Assembly: GCA_002706365.1 (NCBI GenBank)
Contig: PALM01000020.1
Location: 248,001-312,000, forward strand
Source of the DNA: Flavobacteriales bacterium
GTDB taxonomy: Bacteria; Bacteroidota; Bacteroidia; Flavobacteriales_E; Vicingaceae
DNA length: 64,000 bases
Direction: 5' to 3'
Below are positions 41,204 through 49,157 of the stretch, piece by piece. Below the pieces are notes generated by a model. It made no database searches and was not told the origin of the DNA. It saw nothing but the letters and a program-made list of their open reading frames with translations. How positions within the stretch are numbered: position 1 is the first letter of the stretch; the number at the start of each line of letters is the position of its first letter. A program made the position numbers and the translations under genes.

Positions 41204-41782
41204 ATGTCTAAACTCCCGGCAGATTTTTATTTGAGGAGCGATGTGGTACAGATCAGTCGCGACTTGATAGGAAAGAGAATCTGCAGCAGGATCAATGGTG
41301 AATATTGCTCGGCAATCATCACTGAAACTGAGGCTTATGCCGGAGTTGAAGATAAGGCCTCCCATGCTTATGGAGGTAAAAGAACTAAGCGCACAGAAAT
41401 AATGTATGCCAAAGGTGGGGTAACTTATGTATACCTCTGCTACGGCATACATTATTTGTTTAATGTGGTCACCAATCAAGAAGATATCCCTCATGCGGTG
41501 CTGATCAGAGGCATTAAAGCCGAAGAGGGAATAGCTACAATTCAGCGCAGAAGAAAGCTGAATTTGCTGAAAAAAGATAGTCTTAGTGGACCTGGAAAAG
41601 TGAGCCAAGCCTTGGCAATCACCTTAGCACACAACAAACTGAGTCTTCATGAAGATAAGATCTGGATCGAAGAGGGAAATACTCAAATTGATGATTCTGA
41701 GATTCTTATAAGCTCTAGAATTGGCATTGACTATGCTGAAGAGGATGCACTTCTACCCTATAGATTCCAATTGAAAGAATAA
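41204..41782 (+). CDS. 3-methyladenine DNA glycosylase (AAG/MPG family)
   Basis: This 192-residue protein has the MPG fold: YLRSDVVQISRDLIGKRICS, IITETEAYAGVEDKASHAYGG with the catalytic Glu, and VYLCYGIHYLFNVVT. It removes alkylated purines in base-excision repair. The size is typical of the bacterial family. It lies 8 bp downstream of ndk. Confidence 0.92.
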   Translation: MSKLPADFYLRSDVVQISRDLIGKRICSRINGEYCSAIITETEAYAGVEDKASHAYGGKRTKRTEIMYAKGGVTYVYLCYGIHYLFNVVTNQEDIPHAVLIRGIKAEEGIATIQRRRKLNLLKKDSLSGPGKVSQALAITLAHNKLSLHEDKIWIEEGNTQIDDSEILISSRIGIDYAEEDALLPYRFQLKE

Positions 41783-41827
41783 TCTTGGGATTTTTTTCAA
41801 ACATCAACTGAGAATATTCTAAAATGC

Positions 41828-41835
41828 TATTTTTG
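41828..41835 (+). promoter_or_regulatory. Bacteroidota -7 box
   Basis: TATTTTTG lies 19 bp before the ATG of the acidic protein gene; no -33 match at ideal spacing. Confidence 0.45.
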
Positions 41836-41854
41836 TTTTGATACAGCCCTCATT

Positions 41855-42190
41855 ATGGAAGATCAAAATAAACCTAGAGTAGTTACTTCATTTGAAAAGA
41901 TCAGCACGAATCTTCAAGAGCAGATCAAATTGGAATACCCTTACGGTTTTAGCCAGAACCTTATTAGCTTCAATGATAAAGAAGGCAATAGAATTTCTGC
42001 CTTGCGCTTTGAAACGGATGAGAAGATCTATCTGATCAAAATGACTCCGAGCATTGCAGAGCAACTCATTGACGATGATGATGATTATGGTGATGATGGA
42101 AATCTCACTGATGACGCTCGTGAAGAGTACGAAGAAAAGTACGATTCCGATGATGAAGATGGCGACATGGATGATATAGAAGATCTCTAA
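41855..42190 (+). CDS. Small acidic hypothetical protein
   Basis: This 111-residue protein has an N-terminal globular part (about 1-75; ISTNLQEQIKLEYPYGFSQ, NRISALRFETDEKIYLIKM) and a long tail almost wholly of Asp and Glu. Similar proteins occur across Bacteroidota without known function. The acidic tail suggests binding to a basic protein or competition with nucleic acid. It stands between the repair glycosylase and fmt and has its own -7 box. Confidence 0.65.
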   Translation: MEDQNKPRVVTSFEKISTNLQEQIKLEYPYGFSQNLISFNDKEGNRISALRFETDEKIYLIKMTPSIAEQLIDDDDDYGDDGNLTDDAREEYEEKYDSDDEDGDMDDIEDL

Positions 42191-42229
42191 GTAATAGAGT
42201 TCTCCTACACTCCCCTCAAATAAATAACT

Positions 42230-43195
42230 ATGCGAATTGTCTTTCTAGGCACACCAGACTTCGCTGCACATTCACTGCAGGCTTTGCTTGAAGCCAAACT
42301 TAATATTGTTGCTGTGATCACAGCTCCAGATCGAAAAGCCGGTCGTGGACAAAAAGTACAGCAATCGGCTGTAAAGAAATTAGCCCTTGAACACCAACTT
42401 CCTTGCTTACAGCCAACAAACCTTAAAGACCCTTCATTTATTGAAGAATTGAAAAGCTATAATGCCGAACTGCAGATCGTAGTGGCATTTAGAATGCTAC
42501 CAGAAGTGGTTTGGGATATGCCTCCAAAGGGCACTATGAATCTTCACGCTTCTCTGCTTCCGGCATATAGAGGTGCTGCACCAATTAATTGGGCTATCAT
42601 AAACGGAGAGGAAAAAAGTGGAGTTAGTACCTTCCTTCTAAAGCACGAGATCGATACAGGAGAGATTCTAAAGCAGCGAGAAGTAAAGATTGAAAGTAGA
42701 GAAACCGCAGGAAGCTTGCACGATAAGCTCATGGAGGTCGGTGCCGAGCTATTGGTGGAGAGTGCACATGAATTGGCTAAAGGAGAAGTTAAAGCTATTC
42801 CACAATCAGAACTCCTTCCGGAAGGCAAAGCTCTATCAGATCTTCCTCACGCCCCTAAGATCTTTAGGGAAGATTGTAAGATAGACTGGAGCAAAAGCAT
42901 TATAGAGGTTGATCAAAAGATCAGGGGCCTCTCCCCCTACCCAACTGCATGGACAAGCTTAGTGAGAAAGTCAGATGGGAAGAAATTCAATCTGAAGATC
43001 TACAATTGCCTTCCAGGGGAAACAAAGAGTGCTGTTAAGGGCCAGATCAGTTCTAAAGCCTCCCAACTATTCATATCCACGGCGGATTTTGAGCTAGAGA
43101 TCTTGGAGCTGCAATTGGAGGGCAAAAAGCGAATGAATGCCAAGGATTTCCTAAATGGAGTTAATTTAGAAGATTATGAAAGCATTCTATCTTAA
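42230..43195 (+). CDS. fmt: Methionyl-tRNA formyltransferase
   Basis: This 321-residue enzyme begins MRIVFLGTPDFAAHSLQAL. It has the folate site region MNLHASLLPAYRGAAPINWAIINGE, the catalytic Asn-His-Asp set (N, H and EIDTGEIL), and the C-terminal tRNA-binding domain with LSPYPTAW. It formylates the initiator Met-tRNA. Its 3' end overlaps the cupin gene by 20 bp, so fmt, the cupin gene and lnt form one operon. Confidence 0.96.
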   Translation: MRIVFLGTPDFAAHSLQALLEAKLNIVAVITAPDRKAGRGQKVQQSAVKKLALEHQLPCLQPTNLKDPSFIEELKSYNAELQIVVAFRMLPEVVWDMPPKGTMNLHASLLPAYRGAAPINWAIINGEEKSGVSTFLLKHEIDTGEILKQREVKIESRETAGSLHDKLMEVGAELLVESAHELAKGEVKAIPQSELLPEGKALSDLPHAPKIFREDCKIDWSKSIIEVDQKIRGLSPYPTAWTSLVRKSDGKKFNLKIYNCLPGETKSAVKGQISSKASQLFISTADFELEILELQLEGKKRMNAKDFLNGVNLEDYESILS

Positions 43196-43553
43196 GGTTA
43201 CTGCTTTACTTCTGTTCGGATTTATTAACTCATCTCTATACTCCCAATCAAAAAACATTGAGGTGAAGTCGCTCTACACCGATAGTCTTTCATCTTCCTA
43301 TGAGATCATAGTTCAAGACAGTGTTAGGCTGCATTATCATGCAGAGCATACCGAGCATTTGTTTGTGTTGGAAGGTAAAGCGAGAATGCAGATAGATGAA
43401 GAGCTAATTGAGATAAGTAAGGGCGAGTATTACACCATTCCAAAGGGAGCAAAGCATGCCGTTTGGGTATTGTCTGAATCTCCTCTCAAGGTGATCTCGG
43501 TTCAATGTCCACAGTTTTTCGGCAATGACAGGCATTTTATAGAGAATGACTAA
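43176..43553 (+). CDS. Exported cupin-domain protein
   Basis: This 125-residue protein has a signal peptide (VTALLLFGFINSSLYS) and a small cupin with metal-type motif pieces HYHAEHTEHLFVLEGKARM and GEYYTIPKGAKHAVW. It is probably a periplasmic metal-binding or sensing protein; the reaction is unknown. It overlaps both neighbours, fmt (20 bp) and lnt (8 bp), so it is translationally coupled. Confidence 0.85.
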   Translation: MKAFYLKVTALLLFGFINSSLYSQSKNIEVKSLYTDSLSSSYEIIVQDSVRLHYHAEHTEHLFVLEGKARMQIDEELIEISKGEYYTIPKGAKHAVWVLSESPLKVISVQCPQFFGNDRHFIEND

Positions 43554-44994
43554 GAAGGAGAAAATGTCCTATTGGCTAGCCGGCCTTATTCTATGTCTAT
43601 TGGCCTGGCCACCTTCACCTTTCAACTTCATTATTTTCCTGAGCAATTTCCCGATCTACTATGCTTTTCTCAAGATTGAGAAGGCTAGATCAGCATTCAC
43701 ATTCCTTTACAGTTTCTTCTTTGTCTTTCTCTTGATCAAGAGCTTGAGCTTATTTGCAGAAGGCGACTACTCCTCCACCATGTTAATTGGCCTCTTCCTT
43801 GCACCTATCTTCTGGACCCTACCATTCATTCCTGTTTATATAGTAAGAAGGAGAATTGGCCTGCTCGCATCACTTCTTACATTGATAATAGCTGTTAGCC
43901 TGCATGAATACTGGCAATACTATTGGGAGCTTTCTTTCAATTGGTATACCCTGGGATTATCATTGGGTAATCGCGATCTTGCCAGTCCATTGTATCAAGT
44001 CCTAAGTATAAATGGATTAAGCATATTGATCTTGATCACGAATTCGATCTGTGTGTTTTTATGGGATAAGTATACTGTTAAGTTGAAGTGGAGATTCCTG
44101 GCTTTTTCTACAATTCTCGCTCTCTCTTTGATTTCTATTATCAATCTAGAGCAAGACAAAGCTAAAGGTGAAGATAAAATTGAAATTATCGCTTTTAGCC
44201 CAAGTACAGAAGACTACAGCGCCATAGAAAACAAGCTACCGGCTCAGATAGACTACCTTGTGGAGCGGATTGAGAAGGAAGACATCAAGGGCCCGACTTT
44301 GTTGGTTGGCCCCGAGAGCTATCTTCAAGACCTTAGAAATAACCCCATTTTTGTAAATCGCTTAAATGAAAATGAAATGATCAAACGATTGCAGAAGGTT
44401 TGTGATCAAAGATCTATTTCCATGGTATTTGGAGCGATCTTGGTAGAACTCATACCCGCTAATGATTATCCATCATTTACTGCTAAGAAAAAAGAAGATG
44501 GTCTCTACTTTGAAGTGTACAATGGCAGCATATATCTTCAGCCTTTAAAGAAAGCTGATTGGAGAAGTAAGCGAGTTCTCTTGCCATTTACAGAGAGCAT
44601 CCCATTTGCGAAGAATATTAATCAAGCAGCTAAGCGTTTTAGTTGGATACCCCGATTCGATAACACCTATGGTATAGACCGAAACGATAGGCCCTATACT
44701 TATCAAGGAAAAAACTTCATTACCTCTGTATGCTATGAGAGCCTATACCCTCACATAATCGAGCAAAAGAATCACACCAAGGATCTAAAATTCCACTTGA
44801 TCCTAACCAATGATTGGACAAGAGATTCAAATACCATTCAACAATACCAATCCTATTGTCATGCCATTGTAAAGTCGACTAAGATCCCCGCCCTTTACGT
44901 TGGTATGGACAAAACTTCAATATTTCTCGATTTCCCAACGAATAGAGTGTCATTGAACGAATTTGAGTTTAGTCAAATAGAAATTGTTAATTAA
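43546..44994 (+). CDS. lnt: Apolipoprotein N-acyltransferase
   Basis: This 482-residue protein has about seven membrane segments in the first 200 residues and then a nitrilase domain. The catalytic Glu-Lys-Cys set is visible: Glu in LVGPESYLQ, Lys in SKRVLLPFTESIPFA and Cys in TSVCYESLYP. It adds the third acyl chain to lipoproteins in the inner membrane. The many lipoproteins in this window would be its substrates. It is the last gene of the fmt-cupin-lnt operon. Confidence 0.88.
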   Translation: MTKKEKMSYWLAGLILCLLAWPPSPFNFIIFLSNFPIYYAFLKIEKARSAFTFLYSFFFVFLLIKSLSLFAEGDYSSTMLIGLFLAPIFWTLPFIPVYIVRRRIGLLASLLTLIIAVSLHEYWQYYWELSFNWYTLGLSLGNRDLASPLYQVLSINGLSILILITNSICVFLWDKYTVKLKWRFLAFSTILALSLISIINLEQDKAKGEDKIEIIAFSPSTEDYSAIENKLPAQIDYLVERIEKEDIKGPTLLVGPESYLQDLRNNPIFVNRLNENEMIKRLQKVCDQRSISMVFGAILVELIPANDYPSFTAKKKEDGLYFEVYNGSIYLQPLKKADWRSKRVLLPFTESIPFAKNINQAAKRFSWIPRFDNTYGIDRNDRPYTYQGKNFITSVCYESLYPHIIEQKNHTKDLKFHLILTNDWTRDSNTIQQYQSYCHAIVKSTKIPALYVGMDKTSIFLDFPTNRVSLNEFEFSQIEIVN

Positions 44995-45056
44995 TTGATC
45001 CTTCATGGCAATTATTGAAACATAAATTGCCCAATTTCGTAGTTAACTATCTCGAA

Positions 45057-47111
45057 ATGACCATAATAATGAGGTGTTCAAGAGTTTTATATAGCCTACT
45101 TATCCTTCTAGTAGTATTTATTTCATTTAATTCGAAGCTATACGCTAGTGCAGATTACATTTGGGATGGGTCTGTGAGCTCGAATTGGGTTACCAATGGG
45201 AATTGGGACCGAAATCCCGGTTCTCAAAACGGACAACAGATCTATATTGTTGAAGGGCCTACTACTTACACAAATGCTCCAGTTATTTCAAGTACACCAT
45301 CTTTTTCCAGAGGGATTGATGGAATCGTTGTAAGTGAAGGTGGAGTCTTAACTATGAATTCCGGGACAGTCACCGTAGATGCTGAATTTGCGGTTATTGG
45401 AGGCGGTACCTTTATTATGAATGGAGGTACATTGAACATTAGCGGGGATATGGGGATCTATGATAATGGCTCATCTATGACCTTTAATGGGGGGACAGTT
45501 AATATTGATGGTGATTTTGTACTAGGCAGAGATAACGCTGACTTTCCAGATGGCGCTAGCGGTCAAACTACCATTACAATTGCTGGTGCAACCTTTAATT
45601 GTGGTGATCTTGTTTTTGATGATAATACCGGAGACACCCATCAACTCATTATCAGTGGAGGTGGATTATACACAGATGGAGATGTGAGAAGTGCCGGTGA
45701 AGATGTAAATATTACAATATCGGGAGGAGGAGTATTGGATATTGATGGTGATCTGGATATGACCGGAGGGAATGATAATCTAACAATGACAAATGGTAGT
45801 CTTTTCTTGACTGGGGACTGGGACAATGATGGAACCACCACTTTAAGTGGTGGTGAAATTGAGTTTATTGGCAGTTCCAATCAATCGATCAGCAATTCAA
45901 ATGGTGGTGAGACATTCTACAATCTGACAATTGATAACTCTTCCGGCAATGTTTCTCTAAATGATTCCATTATCATTACCAATCGTCTTGATCTAACTGA
46001 TGGATTGATCATAGGAAATGGAAATTCGGTAACCATTGTAGATAATGCCACAGTTATTAATGCAAGCTCTTCTTCATATGTAGATGGTGACATTAATAAG
46101 ATAGGAAATGAAGCCTTCTCTTTCCCCACTGGTGATGGCGCATTTTACAATCCAATTGGCATATCAGCCCCATCTTCTGCAACAGATATGTTTAGAGCTC
46201 AATATTTCAGAGGAGATCCTCAAGGGCTATTAGGACTACTATTTAGTCTAATAGATGCAGTGGTGAGAATTAGTGATGCTGAATCATGGGAGGTTGATAG
46301 GCTTGTAGGTACTTCATCTGTGGCCATTACACTCAATTACAATACTCTTGGCGACTATACCGGTTCTATTGGTGTTGCTGACTTAAGCGACTTGAGGGTA
46401 GCTAGATATGATGATGGTGATACAGAATGGCATGATGAAGGAAATGCATCCACTACTGGTAATACCACTCTTGGAACAGTAACCTCCCCTCCACTTAGCG
46501 CCTTTAGTCCATTCACACTTGGCTTTGTTACTTACCCTTTGCCTGTTGAATTGATGGAATTCAATTTAAGAGCAATTGGTAATCAAGCGAGAATTGAATG
46601 GGGGACTTCATCTGAGATCAACAATAACCACTTTATACTTCAACGTACTCTAGATGGTAAGAATATCATCGATATTTCGACAATCCCTTCAAAAGCAGAA
46701 GGTGGAAATTCAACTGAAAGCATACAATATGCTTATACAGATCTGATAGATTATACAGATGTAGCATATTATAGGTTGATTCAAGTAGATCATGATGGAA
46801 CTTCAAAGACCTACCCTTTTGAAGCCTTAAAAGTAAGTCCATCCCTAAGCCTTCAGTCAAAAGAGGCTAAAGTTTATCCAAATCCAGTTGAAGACGGAGT
46901 CTTTAGATTAGAAATTGCCCATGAAGGAGAATTGGACTTCAGGTTCATTAGCATGGAAGGTAAGATCCATAGGCTCAAAGCAATCAAACTGGGCAGTCAA
47001 AGCTATGGCTTAGAGATTATGGATCAAGTAGATAAAGGAATCTACCTTCTGTCCATCTTCGATAGGACTAGTGGAAAGCAATTGAGCACTCAGAGAGTAC
47101 TAATTAAGTAG
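45057..47111 (+). CDS. Large secreted protein with repeated beta structure and T9SS tail
   Basis: The product is about 681-685 residues. A signal peptide (RVLYSLLILLVVFISFNSKLYA) comes first; start at 45057 or 45069. A Gly/Asn/Thr-rich region (about 40-300) follows, with repeats such as GTFIMNGGTLNISGD and GGTVNIDGDF that suggest a right-handed beta-helix. Further beta-rich modules include PLPVELMEFNLRAIGNQARIEWGTSSE, a fibronectin-like piece common before T9SS tails. The T9SS type A domain (YPNPVEDGVFRLEI, KGIYLLSIFD) ends the protein. It is probably a surface adhesin or structural protein. Confidence 0.85.
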   Translation: MTIIMRCSRVLYSLLILLVVFISFNSKLYASADYIWDGSVSSNWVTNGNWDRNPGSQNGQQIYIVEGPTTYTNAPVISSTPSFSRGIDGIVVSEGGVLTMNSGTVTVDAEFAVIGGGTFIMNGGTLNISGDMGIYDNGSSMTFNGGTVNIDGDFVLGRDNADFPDGASGQTTITIAGATFNCGDLVFDDNTGDTHQLIISGGGLYTDGDVRSAGEDVNITISGGGVLDIDGDLDMTGGNDNLTMTNGSLFLTGDWDNDGTTTLSGGEIEFIGSSNQSISNSNGGETFYNLTIDNSSGNVSLNDSIIITNRLDLTDGLIIGNGNSVTIVDNATVINASSSSYVDGDINKIGNEAFSFPTGDGAFYNPIGISAPSSATDMFRAQYFRGDPQGLLGLLFSLIDAVVRISDAESWEVDRLVGTSSVAITLNYNTLGDYTGSIGVADLSDLRVARYDDGDTEWHDEGNASTTGNTTLGTVTSPPLSAFSPFTLGFVTYPLPVELMEFNLRAIGNQARIEWGTSSEINNNHFILQRTLDGKNIIDISTIPSKAEGGNSTESIQYAYTDLIDYTDVAYYRLIQVDHDGTSKTYPFEALKVSPSLSLQSKEAKVYPNPVEDGVFRLEIAHEGELDFRFISMEGKIHRLKAIKLGSQSYGLEIMDQVDKGIYLLSIFDRTSGKQLSTQRVLIK

Positions 47112-47123
47112 ATTTCTATGTAG

Positions 47124-47153
47124 GCCGCTACTATCTAAGAACTGCGGCTTTAT
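47124..47153 (+). terminator. Possible terminator of the T9SS gene
   Basis: GCCGC and GCGGC form a short stem with a 15-base loop, followed by TTTATT. It is weak. Confidence 0.35.
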
Positions 47154-47204
47154 TAACATTCGTCCATACTTTTCAACAAATCTGCCTGATTTTGCATGAA
47201 TTCC

Positions 47205-47234
47205 TTGCACCGCTTGACTTTTACTCTATATTTG
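47205..47234 (+). promoter_or_regulatory. Promoter of the HU gene
   Basis: TTG at 47205-47207, 19 bp, then TATATTTG (47227-47234): the full Bacteroidota -33/-7 pattern. The leader to the ATG is about 47 bases. Confidence 0.75.
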
Positions 47235-47287
47235 TACATGCTTCACGAGAAGCATTAATCTAATTCATTAACCAAAAATTCAAAAAA

Positions 47288-47560
47288 ATGAACAAAGCAG
47301 AATTAATTGATTCTATGGCAGATGGTGCTAACCTTTCTAAAGCTGACGCAAAAAGAGCTCTAGATGCATTCCTTGATGCAACTGGTGGTGCGCTTAAAAA
47401 AGGCGACAAAGTAGCATTAGTAGGATTCGGAACATTCTCAGTATCTAAAAGAGCTGCTCGTAAAGGTAGAAACCCTCAAACTGGTAAAGAGATTAATATT
47501 GCTGCTAAAAATGTTGTTAAGTTCAAAGCTGGAAGCGAACTTTCTAACAAAGTAAAGTAG
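47288..47560 (+). CDS. HU-family DNA-binding protein
   Basis: This 90-residue protein has the HU/IHF pattern: [54 protein letters not shown] and the C-terminal [15 protein letters not shown]. It binds and bends DNA as a dimer and is a main nucleoid protein. It has a consensus promoter and a strong terminator, so it forms a single, highly expressed unit. Confidence 0.97.
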   Translation: MNKAELIDSMADGANLSKADAKRALDAFLDATGGALKKGDKVALVGFGTFSVSKRAARKGRNPQTGKEINIAAKNVVKFKAGSELSNKVK

Positions 47561-47587
47561 AGGTCTTAACCACTAAAAATTATAAAA

Positions 47588-47620
47588 GCGCCTTTCCGTT
47601 ATCGGGAAGGCGTTTTTTTT
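47588..47620 (+). terminator. Terminator of the HU gene
   Basis: CGCCTTTCC / GGGAAGGCG hairpin with a six-base loop and eight T. Confidence 0.9.
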
Positions 47621-47658
47621 ATCTCATATTCTCCAAATACCCCTCTATCAATTTTTCT

Positions 47659-47666
47659 ATATTTGT
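47659..47666 (+). promoter_or_regulatory. Bacteroidota -7 box of the bTHX-like gene
   Basis: TATATTTG, a perfect TAnnTTTG, 40 bp before the ATG at 47707. No good -33. Confidence 0.5.
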
Positions 47667-47706
47667 TTTAGAACATATGTAAATACGTTTAACGCTAAAA
47701 TCAATT

Positions 47707-48000
47707 ATGGGAAAAGGTGATATAAAAACTAAAAAAGGAAAAAGAGCAGCCGGATCATTCGGCAAAAGCAGACCTAAAAAATCAGCAAAGACTATAGCTT
47801 CAAATGCTAAGGCAAAAGCTGCAAAGAAGTCTACTACTGCCAAGAAAGCTACTGCTGAAAAAGCAAGCACTACCACCAAGAAGTCAACTACCGCTAAGAA
47901 AGCAAGTAGTGCTAAAAAGACTCCAGCTAAGAAGAAGACAACTACTGCAAAGAAATCAAGTAGTACAGCTAAGAAATCAACTACTAAAACGGATAAATAG
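47707..48000 (+). CDS. Ribosomal protein bTHX with a histone-H1-like tail
   Basis: The first 26 residues, MGKGDIKTKKGKRAAGSFGK and then SRPKKS, match the 30S protein bTHX (Thx/S31), a short basic peptide that sits in the head of the small subunit. The remaining ~70 residues are Lys/Ala/Thr/Ser-rich (AKKSTTAKKAT-like units) and resemble histone H1 C-terminal tails. The usual bTHX is under 50 residues, so the tail is an extension that could bind rRNA or DNA. It lies directly after the HU gene, with its own promoter and terminator. The repeat-rich tail may vary in length between strains. Confidence 0.82.
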   Translation: MGKGDIKTKKGKRAAGSFGKSRPKKSAKTIASNAKAKAAKKSTTAKKATAEKASTTTKKSTTAKKASSAKKTPAKKKTTTAKKSSSTAKKSTTKTDK

Positions 48001-48015
48001 TAGACTAAATATCAT

Positions 48016-48053
48016 AAAAAAGGCCTCGATGATTATCGGGGCCTTTTTATTTT
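48016..48053 (+). terminator. Terminator of the bTHX-like gene
   Basis: GGCCTCGAT / ATCGGGGCC hairpin with a four-base loop, then TTTTTATTTT. The A run on the other side could also serve the convergent M48 gene. Confidence 0.85.
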
Positions 48054-48066
48054 AGAGCAATTTGCT

Positions 48067-48867
48067 CTATTTATATTTTGCAGCAATCTCCTTTGCCTTT
48101 GGAATGAATTCTTTTATCTCTTTGATCCTAGTGGCATCGCTTGGGTGCGTGCTCAAGAATTCAGGTGGAGCAGCTCCTCCTTTATTTGCAGCCATTCTAG
48201 ACCAAAAATCAACGGCTTCTTCTGCATCATAGCCTGCCATGATCATGAAAACTAGCCCCATTTTATCAGCTTCTGACTCATGATCTCTAGAGTATTTCAG
48301 CATACCCAATTGAGATCCGGCTCCATAGGCTGTCATAAACAAAGCTTCTGTTGCCTCTGGTTTTTGCTCCATTGCTGCAGCAAGTCCCATACCTCCCATT
48401 TGAACCAATAATCCTTGACTCATTCGCTCATTTCCATGTCGTGCTACAGCATGTGCAATCTCATGTCCCATTATAGTAGCTATTCCACCTACACCATCAC
48501 AAACAGGTAGTATGCCTGTATAGAACATCACCTTACCACCGGGCATACACCAAGCGTTCAAAACATCCTGTTCAGCAACATTGAATTCCCAATCGAATTC
48601 TTCTAAACGGTTCTTCATATGATTACCTACCATGAATTTCTCTACAGCAATGGCAATATTATTACCGATCTCTCTCACCGTTTTCACCCTTTGATCTGAA
48701 TCGGGTAGAATTTTCTCATTCTTTTTAAAACTATCATATTCTGCAAGCGCCATGCTACTTAATTCGCTAGACGGTAGAAGTTTAACTTGCTTTCTTCCCG
48801 TGATCGGGACAGTGGCGCACTGACTTAGTAAGGCGCCAAGAATTAGAAGGACAAATCCTTTTCTCAT
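48067..48867 (-). CDS. M48-family metallopeptidase lipoprotein
   Basis: This 266-residue protein has a lipoprotein signal (LILGALLSQC) and VPITGRKQVKLLPSSELSSMAL, typical of LoiP/YcaL-type M48 proteins. The zinc site is HEIAHAVARH, with the third ligand Glu in DHESEADKMG. It probably degrades misfolded outer-membrane proteins in the periplasm. It lies 18 bp downstream of clpS on the same strand. Confidence 0.9.
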   Translation of the reverse strand: MRKGFVLLILGALLSQCATVPITGRKQVKLLPSSELSSMALAEYDSFKKNEKILPDSDQRVKTVREIGNNIAIAVEKFMVGNHMKNRLEEFDWEFNVAEQDVLNAWCMPGGKVMFYTGILPVCDGVGGIATIMGHEIAHAVARHGNERMSQGLLVQMGGMGLAAAMEQKPEATEALFMTAYGAGSQLGMLKYSRDHESEADKMGLVFMIMAGYDAEEAVDFWSRMAANKGGAAPPEFLSTHPSDATRIKEIKEFIPKAKEIAAKYK

Positions 48868-48885
48868 TGTATATTTTCTATACTA

Positions 48886-49155
48886 TTATTTGATCTCAGC
48901 AGTTAACTTCTGCTGTTGTAAAGCTACCAAAAGAGGCTCTAGCTTTTCTTTGCTTCCCTCCTTCACTACACACTTTCCTTTGTAGTGAACAATGTAAGCA
49001 CACTGCTCTGCTTGCGTTGTGCTATGGTCGCATATACTCACTAAACAATCGATCACATGATCAAAAGTATTCACATCATCATTCCATAAGATCAAGCTCG
49101 CTGAGTCTATCAACTGATCAGTTTCGAGAATCTGGTTCTGTTTCTGAGTTTCCAT
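48886..49155 (-). CDS. clpS: Clp protease adaptor ClpS
   Basis: This 89-residue protein has the ClpS core LILWNDDVNTFDHVIDCLVSIC and HYKGKCVVKEGSKEKLEPL. It delivers N-degron substrates to ClpAP/ClpCP in the cytosol. It starts 2 bp after the stop of the giant SPOR protein gene, so the three genes (49158, clpS, M48) form one transcript. Confidence 0.93.
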   Translation of the reverse strand: METQKQNQILETDQLIDSASLILWNDDVNTFDHVIDCLVSICDHSTTQAEQCAYIVHYKGKCVVKEGSKEKLEPLLVALQQQKLTAEIK

Positions 49156-49157
49156 AC

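Noticed and set aside
47804-48055. Leu/Arg-rich frame over the bTHX-like gene
   Set aside because: It is the frame-shifted reading of the Lys/Ala repeats in the real gene.
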